Positions 35,483 to 44,991 of a stretch of 64,000 bases of DNA are shown here, piece by piece. Source of the stretch: Pseudomonas kilonensis (GTDB lineage: Bacteria; Pseudomonadota; Gammaproteobacteria; Pseudomonadales; Pseudomonadaceae). Each line of letters begins with the position of its first letter. Position 1 is the first letter of the stretch. The translations under genes and the position numbers were made by a program. The notes under the pieces were generated by a model. It was not told the DNA's origin and did not search any database. It saw only the letters and a list, made by a program, of their open reading frames with translations. Where the stretch lies: positions 1-64,000 of the forward strand of contig NZ_LHVH01000006.1 in the NCBI RefSeq assembly GCF_001269885.1. The letters run 5' to 3'.

Positions 35483-37006
35483 ATGTCCCAGGCTGAAAAA
35501 ATCGTAATCACCGGCGCCCCGCTTCGCTGGCAGGATGTCGTCGCCGTCGCGCGCTTCGGCGCTGTGCTCGAGCTGTCGACCCAGACCTGGGCGCGGATCG
35601 ACAATGCCCAGGCCATCGTCCAGCGCATCGTCGCAAGCGGCGAGCGCGCCTATGGCGTCAACACCGGCCTGGGGGCCTTGTGCAATGTTTCGCTCAAGGA
35701 TGAGCAGCTCAGCCAACTGTCGCGCAACACGCTGCTCAGCCATGCCTGTGGCGTCGGTGCGCCGCTTGCCGATGAGCAAACCCGGGCGATTATCTGCGCC
35801 GCGATCCTCAACTACAGCCAGGGCAAGTCCGGCATCCATCGCCGGGTGGTCGAAGCGCTGCTGGCGCTGCTCAATCGCGGTATCACACCGCAAGTGCCGT
35901 CCCAGGGTTCGGTGGGTTACCTGACCCACATGGCGCACATCGGCATCGCACTGCTGGGTGTCGGCCAGGTCAGCTATCGCGGGCAAATAATCCCGGCGCA
36001 AGAAGCCCTGGCCGCAGAGGGTTTGCAAGTGGTGCAACTGGGGGCCAAGGACGGTTTGTGCCTGGTCAACGGCACGCCGTGCATGACCGGTCTGAGCTGC
36101 CTGGCCCTGGCCGATGCAACGCGGCTGCTGCAATGGGCCGATGTGATCGGCGCCATGAGCTTCGAAGCCCTGCGCGGGCAGATTGCCGCGTTCGATGCCG
36201 ACGTCATTGCACTCAAGCCACACCCGGGCATGCAGAAGGTCGGCGTCAACTTGCGGGCACTGCTGGATGGCAGCGAAGTCATCGCCGCGAGCCTGGGCAT
36301 TCGCACCCAGGACGCCTTGAGCATCCGCTCGATTCCCCAGGTGCACGGCGCGGCTCGCGACCAGTTGGCCCACGCCCGGCAACAGATCGAAACCGAACTC
36401 AACGCAGTGACCGATAATCCGCTGCTGCTGGGTAGGCCGGAAAACTTCCGGGTCATGTCCCAGGCCAATCCTCATGGCCAGTCGGTCGCCTTGGCGGCGG
36501 ATCTGTTGGCGATTGCCATGGCTGAGATCGGCTCCATCGCCGAGCGTCGCCTCGACCGCTTGATCAACCCCCACGTCAGCGGCCTGCCGGCCTTCCTGGT
36601 GGCCAACCCCGGGGTGAACTCGGGGATGATGATCGTGCAATACGTCGCCGCGTCGCTGTGCGCGGAGAACAAGCAACTGGCGCAACCGGCGGTGCTCGAC
36701 AATTTCGTCACCTCCGGGTTGCAGGAAGACCATTTGAGCATGGGCACCAACGCGGCCCTGAAGCTGCACCGGGCGCTGGAAAACTGCACGCAGATCCTCG
36801 CCATCGAATACCTGCTGGCGGCCCAGGCCTTTGAGTTTCTCAAGGCCCAGCGCTTCGGTGCCGGCACCGACATCGCCTGGAAGCTGCTGCGCGAGCGCGT
36901 CCCGGCCTACGACCAGGATCGCTGGCTGGCGCCGGACATCGCCAGTGCCGCCGGCCTGCTCAAAGACCCGAACGTGCTGCACAACGTATTACCGAATTTG
37001 AATTGA
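35483..37006 (+). CDS. hutH1: HutH paralogue lacking the MIO-forming triad (HutH1)
   Basis: This 507-aa protein has the full-length aromatic amino acid lyase fold, but the Ala-Ser-Gly tripeptide that cyclises to the MIO cofactor is missing. Residues 142-150 read GSVGYLTHM, where the neighbouring HutH2 has [15 protein letters not shown]. Tyr in QDPYSLR is replaced (QDALSIR) and Phe in GNFHAEP is replaced (ANPHGQS). Retained are YGVNTG, LSHACG, LVNGT and LQEDHLSM. The frame is intact, with no stops or frameshift, so it is probably expressed but unlikely to deaminate histidine. It may be a regulatory or structural pseudo-enzyme. Confidence 0.88.
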   Translation: MSQAEKIVITGAPLRWQDVVAVARFGAVLELSTQTWARIDNAQAIVQRIVASGERAYGVNTGLGALCNVSLKDEQLSQLSRNTLLSHACGVGAPLADEQTRAIICAAILNYSQGKSGIHRRVVEALLALLNRGITPQVPSQGSVGYLTHMAHIGIALLGVGQVSYRGQIIPAQEALAAEGLQVVQLGAKDGLCLVNGTPCMTGLSCLALADATRLLQWADVIGAMSFEALRGQIAAFDADVIALKPHPGMQKVGVNLRALLDGSEVIAASLGIRTQDALSIRSIPQVHGAARDQLAHARQQIETELNAVTDNPLLLGRPENFRVMSQANPHGQSVALAADLLAIAMAEIGSIAERRLDRLINPHVSGLPAFLVANPGVNSGMMIVQYVAASLCAENKQLAQPAVLDNFVTSGLQEDHLSMGTNAALKLHRALENCTQILAIEYLLAAQAFEFLKAQRFGAGTDIAWKLLRERVPAYDQDRWLAPDIASAAGLLKDPNVLHNVLPNLN

Positions 37007-37135
37007 TCAAAAAAGCGCCAGCGTGCCAAGGCACCTCTTGCCCACAAGGCATCGCCCAAAAAGCGAAGGTGACGGATAACGGAACATTCCGGAGCGACTG
37101 GCGGGTAAAAACAAAACTCTCAAAAGGAGCAATAC

Positions 37136-38668
37136 ATGACTGCCTTAAACCTGATTCCCGGCCAATTGAGCCTGGCTCAATTGCGTGACATCTATCAGCA
37201 ACCCGTGACCTTGAGCCTCGACGCCAGCGCGTCGGCGCAGATCGAGGCCAGTGTGGCCTGCGTTGAACAGATCCTTGCCGAGAACCGCACCGCCTACGGC
37301 ATCAACACCGGTTTCGGCCTGCTGGCCTCGACCCGCATCGCCAGCGAAGACCTGGAAAACCTGCAGCGCTCCCTGGTGCTGTCCCATGCCGCCGGCGTGG
37401 GCGAGCCGATCAGCGATGCGCTGGTGCGGTTGGTCATGGTGCTCAAGGTCAACAGCCTGAGCCGGGGTTTTTCCGGCATCCGTCGGCAGGTGATCGATGC
37501 GCTGATTGCGCTGATCAATGCCGAGGTCTACCCGCACATTCCGCTCAAGGGCTCGGTCGGTGCTTCCGGTGACCTGGCGCCACTGGCCCACATGTCCCTG
37601 GTGCTGCTGGGCGAAGGCAAGGCCCGCTACAAGGGCGAATGGCTGCCGGCCGTCGACGCGCTGAAAGTGGCTGGCCTCGCGCCGCTGACCCTGGCCGCCA
37701 AGGAAGGCCTGGCGCTGCTCAACGGCACCCAGGTGTCCACCGCGTTTGCCCTGCGTGGTCTGTTCGAAGGCGAAGACCTGTTTGCCGGTGCGCTGGCCCT
37801 GGGCGGCCTCACGGTGGAAGCGGTGCTCGGCTCGCGTTCGCCATTCGATGCACGCATCCATGCCGCCCGTGGCCAGAAAGGCCAGATCGACGCCGCCGCT
37901 GCCTACCGCGATCTGCTGGGCGAGCGCAGCGAAGTCTCCGATTCGCACCAGAATTGCGACAAGGTCCAGGACCCGTACTCCCTGCGCTGCCAACCGCAAG
38001 TGATGGGCGCTTGCCTGACTCAGTTCCGCCAGGCCGCCGAGGTGCTGGTGATCGAGGCCAACGCGGTGTCGGATAACCCGCTGGTGTTCGCCGCCGAGGG
38101 CGATGTGATTTCCGGTGGTAACTTCCACGCCGAACCGGTAGCGATGGCGGCCGACAACATGGCCTTGGCGATTGCCGAAATCGGCTCCCTGAGCGAGCGC
38201 CGCATTTCGTTGATGATGGACAAGCACATGTCGCAACTGCCGCCGTTCCTCGTCGCCAATGGCGGGGTGAACTCCGGCTTCATGATCGCCCAGGTCACCG
38301 CTGCGGCCCTGGCCAGTGAAAACAAGGCGCTGTCCCATCCCCATTCGGTGGACAGCCTGCCGACTTCGGCCAACCAGGAAGACCACGTCTCCATGGCCCC
38401 GGCTGCCGGCAAGCGTCTGTGGGAAATGGCCGAGAACACCCGTGGGATCCTCGCGGTGGAATGGCTAGCGGCGTGCCAGGGGCTGGACCTGCGCGGCGGT
38501 TTGAAGACCTCTGCGAAGCTGGAGCAGGCCCGGGGGCTGTTGCGTGCGCAAGTGCCGTTTTACGAGAAGGATCGCTTCTTTGCGCCGGACATCAATGCGG
38601 CCAGTGAATTGCTGGCGAGCCGGTGCCTGAACGAGCTGATCACGGCGCAGTTGTTGCCGAGCCTGTAA
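37136..38668 (+). CDS. hutH2: Histidine ammonia-lyase HutH2 (catalytic)
   Basis: HutH (510 aa) removes ammonia from L-histidine to give trans-urocanate, the first catabolic step. The MIO triad Ala143-Ser144-Gly145 lies in [15 protein letters not shown]. Other active-site segments are [34 protein letters not shown] and NQEDHVSM. An AAAGGAG site precedes the ATG. It should be the only functional histidase in the window. Confidence 0.97.
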   Translation: MTALNLIPGQLSLAQLRDIYQQPVTLSLDASASAQIEASVACVEQILAENRTAYGINTGFGLLASTRIASEDLENLQRSLVLSHAAGVGEPISDALVRLVMVLKVNSLSRGFSGIRRQVIDALIALINAEVYPHIPLKGSVGASGDLAPLAHMSLVLLGEGKARYKGEWLPAVDALKVAGLAPLTLAAKEGLALLNGTQVSTAFALRGLFEGEDLFAGALALGGLTVEAVLGSRSPFDARIHAARGQKGQIDAAAAYRDLLGERSEVSDSHQNCDKVQDPYSLRCQPQVMGACLTQFRQAAEVLVIEANAVSDNPLVFAAEGDVISGGNFHAEPVAMAADNMALAIAEIGSLSERRISLMMDKHMSQLPPFLVANGGVNSGFMIAQVTAAALASENKALSHPHSVDSLPTSANQEDHVSMAPAAGKRLWEMAENTRGILAVEWLAACQGLDLRGGLKTSAKLEQARGLLRAQVPFYEKDRFFAPDINAASELLASRCLNELITAQLLPSL

Positions 38669-38677
38669 GGCTGACCC

Positions 38678-38788
38678 GATCGTTCCCACGCTCTGCGTGG
38701 GAACGCCTCATGGGACGCTCTGCGTCCCGCTCTAGGAAGGACGCGGAGCGTCCCGGACTGCATTCCCACGCAGAGCGTGGGAACGATC
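38678..38788. repeat. Double nested hairpin repeat (gttcccacgctctgcgtggg type)
   Basis: The outer arms gatcgttcccacgctctgcg(tgggaa) and ttcccacgcagagcg(tgggaacgatc) form a 26-bp perfect inverted repeat, and each arm is itself a hairpin. Two inner hairpins (gggacgctctgcgtccc and ggacgcggagcgtcc) also pair with each other apart from one mismatch. This family is unrelated to the REPs elsewhere in the window. Confidence 0.88.
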
Positions 38789-38803
38789 TGACGGAGGACG
38801 TCA

Positions 38804-40006
38804 ATGAAAACCCTCTGGCAAAACTGCCACGCCGCCACCATGGCCCAGGGCGTCTACTCGATCATCGAAGACGCCGCCATCGTCACCCAGGGCGAGCACA
38901 TCCAATGGATCGGCCCGCGTGCCGAATTGCCGGCGGGTGACTACCCGGCGGTCAACGACCTCAAGGGCGCCTGGGTCACGCCGGGGCTGATCGACTGTCA
39001 CACCCACGCGGTATTTGGCGGCAACCGCAGCGGTGAGTTCGAGCAGCGCCTGCAAGGCGTCAGCTATGCCGAGATCGCCGCCGCCGGTGGCGGCATCGCC
39101 AGCACCGTGCGCGCCACCCGCGCCGCCAGTGAAGACGAGCTGTTCGCCAGCGCCGCCAAGCGCCTGGCAAGCCTGATGCGCGACGGCGTGACCACGGTGG
39201 AAATCAAATCCGGCTACGGCCTGGACTTGGCCAACGAGCGCAAGATGTTGCGGGTCATCCGCCGCCTCGGCGCCGAGTTGCCGGTCAGCGTACGCAGCAC
39301 CTGCCTGGCGGCCCACGCCTTGCCGCCGGAATACAAAGATCGCGCCGATGACTACATCGAACACATCTGCAGCGAGATGCTGCCGACCCTGGCAGCCGAA
39401 GGACTGGTGGATGCGGTGGACGCCTTTTGCGAATACCTGGCGTTTTCCCCGGCGCAGGTCGAGCGGGTGTTTATCACGGCGCAACAACTGGGGCTGCCAG
39501 TGAAGCTGCACGCCGAGCAACTGTCATCCCTGCACGGTTCCAGCCTGGCGGCGCGTTACCAGGCGCTGTCGGCCGATCACCTGGAGTTCATGACCGAGGA
39601 CGATGCCAAGGCCATGGCCGAGTCCGGCACCGTGGCGGTGCTGTTGCCAGGGGCGTTTTACTTCCTGCGCGAAACCCAACTGCCGCCCATGGATGCCTTG
39701 CGCAAGCACGGGGTGAAAATCGCCGTGGCCAGCGACCTCAACCCCGGCACCTCGCCGGCGTTGTCGTTGCGCCTGATGTTGAACATGGCCTGTACCTGTT
39801 TGCGCATGACCCCGGAAGAAGCCCTGGCGGGGGCGACGATTCATGCGGCCCAGGCCTTGGGCATGGCTGACACCCACGGTTCGCTGGAAGCTGGCAAGGT
39901 CGCGGATTTTGTCGCCTGGCACATCGACCGCCCGGCCGACCTGGCGTACTGGCTCGGTGGCGATCTGGAAAAACGCGTCGTGCGTCACGGCGTGGAAATC
40001 GATTGA
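38804..40006 (+). CDS. hutI: Imidazolonepropionase HutI
   Basis: HutI (400 aa) opens the ring of imidazolone-5-propionate to N-formimino-L-glutamate. It is a TIM-barrel amidohydrolase with metal ligands in CHTHAVFGG, a substrate loop with [23 protein letters not shown], a His in KLHAEQ, and [27 protein letters not shown] site lies just upstream, after the nested repeat. hutG follows 11 bases after the stop. Confidence 0.97.
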   Translation: MKTLWQNCHAATMAQGVYSIIEDAAIVTQGEHIQWIGPRAELPAGDYPAVNDLKGAWVTPGLIDCHTHAVFGGNRSGEFEQRLQGVSYAEIAAAGGGIASTVRATRAASEDELFASAAKRLASLMRDGVTTVEIKSGYGLDLANERKMLRVIRRLGAELPVSVRSTCLAAHALPPEYKDRADDYIEHICSEMLPTLAAEGLVDAVDAFCEYLAFSPAQVERVFITAQQLGLPVKLHAEQLSSLHGSSLAARYQALSADHLEFMTEDDAKAMAESGTVAVLLPGAFYFLRETQLPPMDALRKHGVKIAVASDLNPGTSPALSLRLMLNMACTCLRMTPEEALAGATIHAAQALGMADTHGSLEAGKVADFVAWHIDRPADLAYWLGGDLEKRVVRHGVEID

Positions 40007-40017
40007 GGAGAACGGTT

Positions 40018-40821
40018 GTGGAGAAGGTCCTGAATTTCAAGCAAGGGCGCGTGCCGCTGTTGATCAGCATGCCCCACGCCGGCCTGCACCTGACCCCGGC
40101 GGTACAGGCCGGGTTGATCCCCGAGGCCCAAAGCCTGCCAGACACCGACTGGCACATCCCAAGGCTCTACGAGTTCGCCGCCGAGCTGGGTGCCAGCACC
40201 CTGGCCGCCGAGTACTCGCGGTTCGTCGTCGACCTCAACCGCCCCGCCGATGACAAGCCGATGTACGTCGGCGCCACCACCGGTTTGTACCCGGCGACGC
40301 TGTTCGATGGCGTGCCGCTGTTTCGCGAAGGGCTGGAGCCGTCGGCCGAGGAGCGGGCGACGTATCTGCAACAGGTCTGGATGCCTTACCACCAGGCGCT
40401 GCAGCAGGAACTGGCGCGGCTCAAGGCCGAGTTCGGCTATGCCTTGCTGTTCGATGCCCATTCGATCCGTTCGGTAATCGCGCACCTGTTCGACGGCAAG
40501 CTGCCGGACTTCAACCTCGGCACCTTCAACGGTGCCAGTTGCGACCCGACCCTGGCCAGCCAGCTCGAAGCCATCTGCGCTCGCCATGGTGAATTCACCC
40601 ACGTGCTCAACGGGCGGTTCAAGGGCGGACACATCACCCGGCATTACGGCAACCCGGCCGAAGACATCCACGCGGTGCAACTGGAATTGTGCCAGAGCAC
40701 CTACATGGAAGAGTTCGAACCGTTCAACTACCGCGCTGACCTGGCGGCGCCGACTCAGGTGGTGCTCAAGGAACTGCTGGAAGGCTTCCTGGCGTGGGGA
40801 CAACGAACCTACGAAAAATAA
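40018..40821 (+). CDS. hutG: N-formylglutamate deformylase HutG
   Basis: HutG (267 aa) hydrolyses N-formylglutamate to glutamate and formate, completing the HutF branch. It is an FGase-family zinc enzyme with [12 protein letters not shown] and [20 protein letters not shown], and GGHITRHYG motifs. I chose the GTG at 40018, eight bases after GAGGAG; a TTG at 40003 is possible but overlaps hutI. It is the last canonical hut gene. Confidence 0.95.
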   Translation: MEKVLNFKQGRVPLLISMPHAGLHLTPAVQAGLIPEAQSLPDTDWHIPRLYEFAAELGASTLAAEYSRFVVDLNRPADDKPMYVGATTGLYPATLFDGVPLFREGLEPSAEERATYLQQVWMPYHQALQQELARLKAEFGYALLFDAHSIRSVIAHLFDGKLPDFNLGTFNGASCDPTLASQLEAICARHGEFTHVLNGRFKGGHITRHYGNPAEDIHAVQLELCQSTYMEEFEPFNYRADLAAPTQVVLKELLEGFLAWGQRTYEK

Positions 40822-40856
40822 ACGCCAACGCGATTCTCTGTGGCGAGGGAGTTATC

Positions 40857-40943
40857 TGTGGGAGCAAAGCTTGCTCGCGATACAGGCGCCGCTGTTTCAG
40901 AGCAATCGCGTCGTCTTCATCGCGAGCAAGCTTTGCTCCCACA
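40857..40943. repeat. REPIN (head-to-head)
   Basis: tgtgggagcaaagcttgctc faces gagcaagctttgctcccaca after hutG. The flanking tgtggcgaggg and cttgccaca extend the symmetry. The rest of the 296-bp hutG-SBP gap holds no gene. Confidence 0.88.
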
Positions 40944-41117
40944 GAACCCGCTTGCCACAGGTTTGTGTTCTCCTCGAGTCTCGGGAGCAACTGTCGCCAC
41001 CGTGCAAAACCGAGTCGCCACAGTTCATCTTCAGCCCCTCGGCGCTGCGTAATGTTTTGGGCACGGTGCAACAAGACACCGACCTACAATAATCCGCTGC
41101 CGCACGAGACCTTCCCG

Positions 41118-42065
41118 ATGAAAAGACTGTTCAAACGCTGTCTGTCGATCCTCTGCGGTACCACCCTGTTGAGCGCCGGTGCGATGGCCGCCGAGCCGGC
41201 GTCGTGCCAGACCGTGCGCATGGGCGTGGTCAACTGGACCGACGTGATCGCCACCAGCGGCATGGCCGATGTGTTGCTCACCGGGCTGGGCTACGACAGC
41301 AAGCAGACCAGCGCCGTGCAGCAGATCATCTTCGCCGGCATCCGCGACAAGCGCCTCGACATCTTCCTGGGGTATTGGAAGCCGGCGATGGACAAGAACA
41401 TCGCGCCGTTCCTGGCGGCCAACCAGGTGAAAGTATTGGACAAACCGAGCCTGGCTGATGCCCAGGCCACGCTGGCGGTACCGGACTACGTGGCCGCCGC
41501 GGGGCTCAAGACCTTCGCCGACATTGCACGGTTCAAGGATCAACTCGGTGGCAAGATCTACGGCATCGAGCCGGGCAGCGGTGCCAACACCACCATCAAG
41601 ACCATGATCGAAACCAACCACTTCGGCCTCAAGGACTTCAAGCTGATCGAATCCGGCGAGGCGGGGATGCTGGCCGCGGTGCAACGGGCGGTGAATCGCA
41701 AGGAATTCGTGGTCTTCGTCGGCTGGACCCCGCACCCGATGAACATCAACATGAACATCGCCTACCTGACCGGCAGTGAAGATGTCTATGGCCCGAACGA
41801 AGGTGCCGCGACCGTCTCCACCGTGACCGCGCCGGACTACGCCCAGCGCTGCCCGAACGTGAACCGGTTGCTGGAAAACCTCACCTTCACCGCCGCCCAG
41901 GAGAGTCAATTGATGGTGCCGATCATGGAGCGCAAGACGCCCCAGGACGTCGCCCGGCAATGGTTGCGCGATCATCCCGAGGATTTGCAGCGGTGGCTGG
42001 TCGGTGTGACCAGTTTCGATGGCAAGGATGGCGTGGCGGCGGTGCAGGCCAGTCTCAAGAATTGA
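41118..42065 (+). CDS. Orphan choline/betaine-type ABC substrate-binding protein
   Basis: This 315-aa periplasmic protein has a signal peptide (LSILCGTTLLSAGAMAAE) followed by an OpuAC-like domain. The pattern VNWTDVIATSGMADVLLTGLGY, FLGYWKPAMDK, GIEPGSGANTTIK and VFVGWTPHPMNINMN resembles choline/carnitine binding proteins (ChoX, CbcX, CaiX). No permease or ATPase is adjacent, so it probably docks to a transporter encoded elsewhere, possibly HutWV. The start at 41118 fits the signal peptide. Confidence 0.85.
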   Translation: MKRLFKRCLSILCGTTLLSAGAMAAEPASCQTVRMGVVNWTDVIATSGMADVLLTGLGYDSKQTSAVQQIIFAGIRDKRLDIFLGYWKPAMDKNIAPFLAANQVKVLDKPSLADAQATLAVPDYVAAAGLKTFADIARFKDQLGGKIYGIEPGSGANTTIKTMIETNHFGLKDFKLIESGEAGMLAAVQRAVNRKEFVVFVGWTPHPMNINMNIAYLTGSEDVYGPNEGAATVSTVTAPDYAQRCPNVNRLLENLTFTAAQESQLMVPIMERKTPQDVARQWLRDHPEDLQRWLVGVTSFDGKDGVAAVQASLKN

Positions 42066-42084
42066 CCTACCTGGCTGTGGCGGG

Positions 42085-42139
42085 GTGATTTATCTGTGGT
42101 GGAGTGATTTATCTGTGGTGGAGTGATTTATCTGTGGGA
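42085..42139. repeat. 19-bp tandem direct repeat, about three copies
   Basis: The unit gtgatttatctgtggtgga occurs twice exactly (42085-42103, 42104-42122), with a third diverging copy that runs into the adjacent REPIN. It looks like a local slippage expansion of the REPIN's left flank. Confidence 0.88.
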
Positions 42140-42224
42140 GCAAGGCTTGCCCGCGATAGCGATGTGTCAGTCGACATAACGATTGGATGTGCCACTGCCA
42201 TCGCGGGCAAGCCTTGCTCCCACA
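42133..42224. repeat. REPIN (head-to-head)
   Basis: tgtgggagcaaggcttgccc faces gggcaagccttgctcccaca, just ahead of the hydrolase gene. Confidence 0.88.
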
Positions 42225-42245
42225 TTTCAATAGGTGGTGTTCTTC

Positions 42246-43160
42246 ATGGCCTCATATCCACTCTCAGAACAGATGTCAGCCTTCATCGACAAAACCCAGA
42301 GCTTCAACAGCCCGGACGACAGCCTTACCGGTTTGCGCCAGGCCTACAGCCAAATGTGCCGGGCGTTCACCCCGGCATGCCCGCCAGCGCTGGTCATCGA
42401 GGATTTCGAGCTGGCCGGCGTGGCTGCGCGCGCCTACCACCCACGGGGTGCAGCGCCGCCCGCCGGCTGGCCGTGCCTCCTCTATCTGCACGGCGGTGGT
42501 TGGGTGGTGGGGGACCTGGACTCCCATGACTTCATCTGCATGGAGCTGGCGGCTGCCCTTGGCGTGCTAGTGGTGGCGGTGGATTATCGGCTGGCGCCAG
42601 AGCATCCGTTTCCAGCCGGGTTGGACGATTGCCTCGCCGTGTGGCGCCATCTGGCAGCCGCCCCCTTTGCCATCGACCCGCGTCGGCGGCTGGTGGTCGG
42701 TGACAGTGCCGGCGGCAATCTTGCCGCCGCGTTGTGCCTGGCCTTGCGCGATGCCGGGCAACCGTTGCCACGGGCCCAGGTGCTGATCTATCCGGCGCTC
42801 GGTGGCTCGGCAGCACTGCCATCGCGCCAAGAATGTGCCGATGCGCCGCTGTTGAGCAGCCATGACCTGGACAGCTATCACTTGCTGTACCTGGGCGACG
42901 TTGCACCCTCGCCCTGCGCCATGCCGTTGCTCGCCGAGCACCTGGACGGCTTGCCGCCGGCGTTGATCGCCGTGGCGCAATGGGACCCGCTGCGCGACGA
43001 TGGCGTCCTTTATAGCGAGCGGCTGAACGCCGCAGGCGTAGCCTCTGTGTTGTACATGGGCGAAGGGTTGGTCCACGGTTGCCTGCGCGGTCGGGGCCAG
43101 GTGCCAGAGGTCGATCGGATGTATCGCACGCTGCTGGCGTACCTGGCTGACATGCTTTGA
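42246..43160 (+). CDS. Alpha/beta hydrolase, hormone-sensitive-lipase family
   Basis: This 304-aa esterase-like enzyme has the oxyanion-hole motif YLHGGGWVVGD, the nucleophile elbow VGDSAGGNLAAAL (Ser), an acid residue in AQWDPLRDDG and the catalytic His in GLVHGCL. The HSL/BioH-like group hydrolyses short-chain esters; the natural substrate is unknown. The ATG at 42246 follows an AGGTGG site; an upstream GTG at 42234 is less likely. Confidence 0.9.
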   Translation: MASYPLSEQMSAFIDKTQSFNSPDDSLTGLRQAYSQMCRAFTPACPPALVIEDFELAGVAARAYHPRGAAPPAGWPCLLYLHGGGWVVGDLDSHDFICMELAAALGVLVVAVDYRLAPEHPFPAGLDDCLAVWRHLAAAPFAIDPRRRLVVGDSAGGNLAAALCLALRDAGQPLPRAQVLIYPALGGSAALPSRQECADAPLLSSHDLDSYHLLYLGDVAPSPCAMPLLAEHLDGLPPALIAVAQWDPLRDDGVLYSERLNAAGVASVLYMGEGLVHGCLRGRGQVPEVDRMYRTLLAYLADML

Positions 43161-43265
43161 CTGCGCAGGGGACATGCTCATAAAGGTAATTCGGGTTTAT
43201 GATGCCGGACGGCAGACTAAATAGACGTCCCCACAGGGATGACTCGACCCCTTACGGAGCGCGCA

Positions 43266-44237
43266 ATGCAGACTTTGTACCCGCAGATCAAACCCCATGC
43301 CCGGCACGATCTGGCTGTCGATGACACCCACACGCTCTATGTCGATGAAAGCGGTTCCCCAGAAGGCCTGCCAGTGGTGTTCATTCACGGCGGCCCGGGT
43401 GCTGGCTGCGATGCACAGAGCCGCCGCTACTTCGATCCGAACCTCTACCGCATCGTCACCTTCGACCAGCGCGGCTGTGGTCGGTCCACCCCCCATGCCA
43501 GCCTTGAGAACAACACCACCTGGGACCTGGTCGAAGACCTGGAGCGCATCCGCAAACACCTGGGCATCGAGAAATGGGTGCTGTTTGGCGGTTCCTGGGG
43601 TTCGACCCTGGCCCTGGCCTACGCCCAGACTCATCCAGAGCGGGTACACGGCTTGATCCTGCGTGGGATCTTTCTCTGCCGACCGCAGGAAATCGAGTGG
43701 TTCTACCAGGCCGGCGCCAGTCGCCTGTTCCCTGACTATTGGCAGGATTACATCGCACCGATCCCGTTGGACGAGCGCGACGACCTGCTCAGCGCTTTTC
43801 ACAAGCGCCTGACCGGTAACGACCAGATCGCCCAGATGCACGCGGCCAAGGCCTGGTCCACCTGGGAAGGTCGCACCGCGACCCTGCGTCCGAACCCGCT
43901 GGTGGTCGATCGCTTCTCCGAACCGCAGCGGGCGCTGTCGATCGCCCGGATCGAATGCCACTACTTCACCAACAACGCCTTCCTCGAACCCAACCAGTTG
44001 ATTCGCGACATGGGCAAGATCGCCCATTTGCCGGGCGTCATCGTGCATGGCCGCTACGACGTCATCTGCCCGCTGGACAATGCCTGGGAGTTGCATCAGA
44101 ACTGGCCCAACAGCGAACTGCAGGTCATTCGCGACGCCGGTCACGCCGCTTCTGAGCCGGGGATCACCGATGCACTGGTGCGCGCCGCTGCGCAAATGGC
44201 CCGGCGCCTGCTCGACCTGCCGCCCGAAGAAGCATGA
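43266..44237 (+). CDS. pip: Proline iminopeptidase
   Basis: Pip (323 aa) releases N-terminal proline from peptides. It is an alpha/beta hydrolase with [23 protein letters not shown] and the nucleophile elbow [10 protein letters not shown]; the catalytic Asp and His lie in GRYDVICP and DAGHAA. I chose the ATG at 43266, with GGAG upstream and the standard N-terminal [11 protein letters not shown]. It overlaps dtd by four bases. Confidence 0.95.
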   Translation: MQTLYPQIKPHARHDLAVDDTHTLYVDESGSPEGLPVVFIHGGPGAGCDAQSRRYFDPNLYRIVTFDQRGCGRSTPHASLENNTTWDLVEDLERIRKHLGIEKWVLFGGSWGSTLALAYAQTHPERVHGLILRGIFLCRPQEIEWFYQAGASRLFPDYWQDYIAPIPLDERDDLLSAFHKRLTGNDQIAQMHAAKAWSTWEGRTATLRPNPLVVDRFSEPQRALSIARIECHYFTNNAFLEPNQLIRDMGKIAHLPGVIVHGRYDVICPLDNAWELHQNWPNSELQVIRDAGHAASEPGITDALVRAAAQMARRLLDLPPEEA

Positions 44238-44671
44238 AGGGGCTGTTGCAACGCGTTCGCGGCGCACGGGTCGAAGTATCAGGCGAGATCGTCGGGGCCG
44301 TGGATCAGGGCTTGCTGGTGTTGGTGGCCGTCGAGCCCGGGGATACCCGGGCCAGCGCCGACAAACTCCTGCACAAGCTGCTTAACTATCGAGTGTTCAG
44401 CGACGCCGAGGGCAAGATGAACCTGTCCCTGGTGGATGTCGGTGGCGGGTTGCTGCTGGTGTCGCAGTTCACCTTGGCGGCGGACACCAAAAGCGGTCTG
44501 CGCCCGAGCTTTTCGACCGCCGCGCCTCCTGCCTTGGGCGAAGAGTTGTTCAACTATTTGCTAACTCAGGCGAAACAGGTGCATGGCACCGTGGCATCAG
44601 GTAGATTCGGCGCCGACATGCAGGTTCACCTGGTCAATGATGGCCCGGTAACCTTCCTGTTACAGGCCTGA
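44234..44671 (+). CDS. dtd: D-aminoacyl-tRNA deacylase
   Basis: Dtd (145 aa) hydrolyses D-aminoacyl-tRNAs to prevent D-amino acid misincorporation. The family motifs are [12 protein letters not shown] (SQFTL) and the C-terminal [11 protein letters not shown] (NxGPVT cross-subunit motif). The ATG overlaps the pip stop, so the two genes are coupled. Length is standard. Confidence 0.96.
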   Translation: MKGLLQRVRGARVEVSGEIVGAVDQGLLVLVAVEPGDTRASADKLLHKLLNYRVFSDAEGKMNLSLVDVGGGLLLVSQFTLAADTKSGLRPSFSTAAPPALGEELFNYLLTQAKQVHGTVASGRFGADMQVHLVNDGPVTFLLQA

Positions 44672-44991
44672 AAGCGTTTGAAACATCTTTTCGGTGCCGT
44701 TTCGAGGTAAAACAGGGAGTTTTCTCGATAAATACTTTGCTGCCCCTGATGCGTTGTCACGCGGGCTACTAGATAATCGCGCGCTACGGGGGATCAGCGT
44801 TCGCTGGTCCATTTGACTTAGGTAGAGACTTGTCCTGGACCGTTTGGGGAATCATTTTGTCCCATCGGAGTCGGAACAATGCTCGCCAACTTGGCAAGAG
44901 TGGTCGGCAGGGACGGTTTTTCAGCGCCGTTACCGTGCAGATACTTTATCTGGCCGTTGGTTTTTTGATCAGTTTTCGGCGAGGGTTGCTC
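44672..44991 (+). other. Upstream region of opgGH
   Basis: These 320 bases hold no supported gene. The open frame upstream of opgG (from 44830) is a chance extension. An AT-rich segment with a possible -10 (tagataat near 44770) may be the opgG promoter. No terminator for dtd stands out. Confidence 0.5.
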
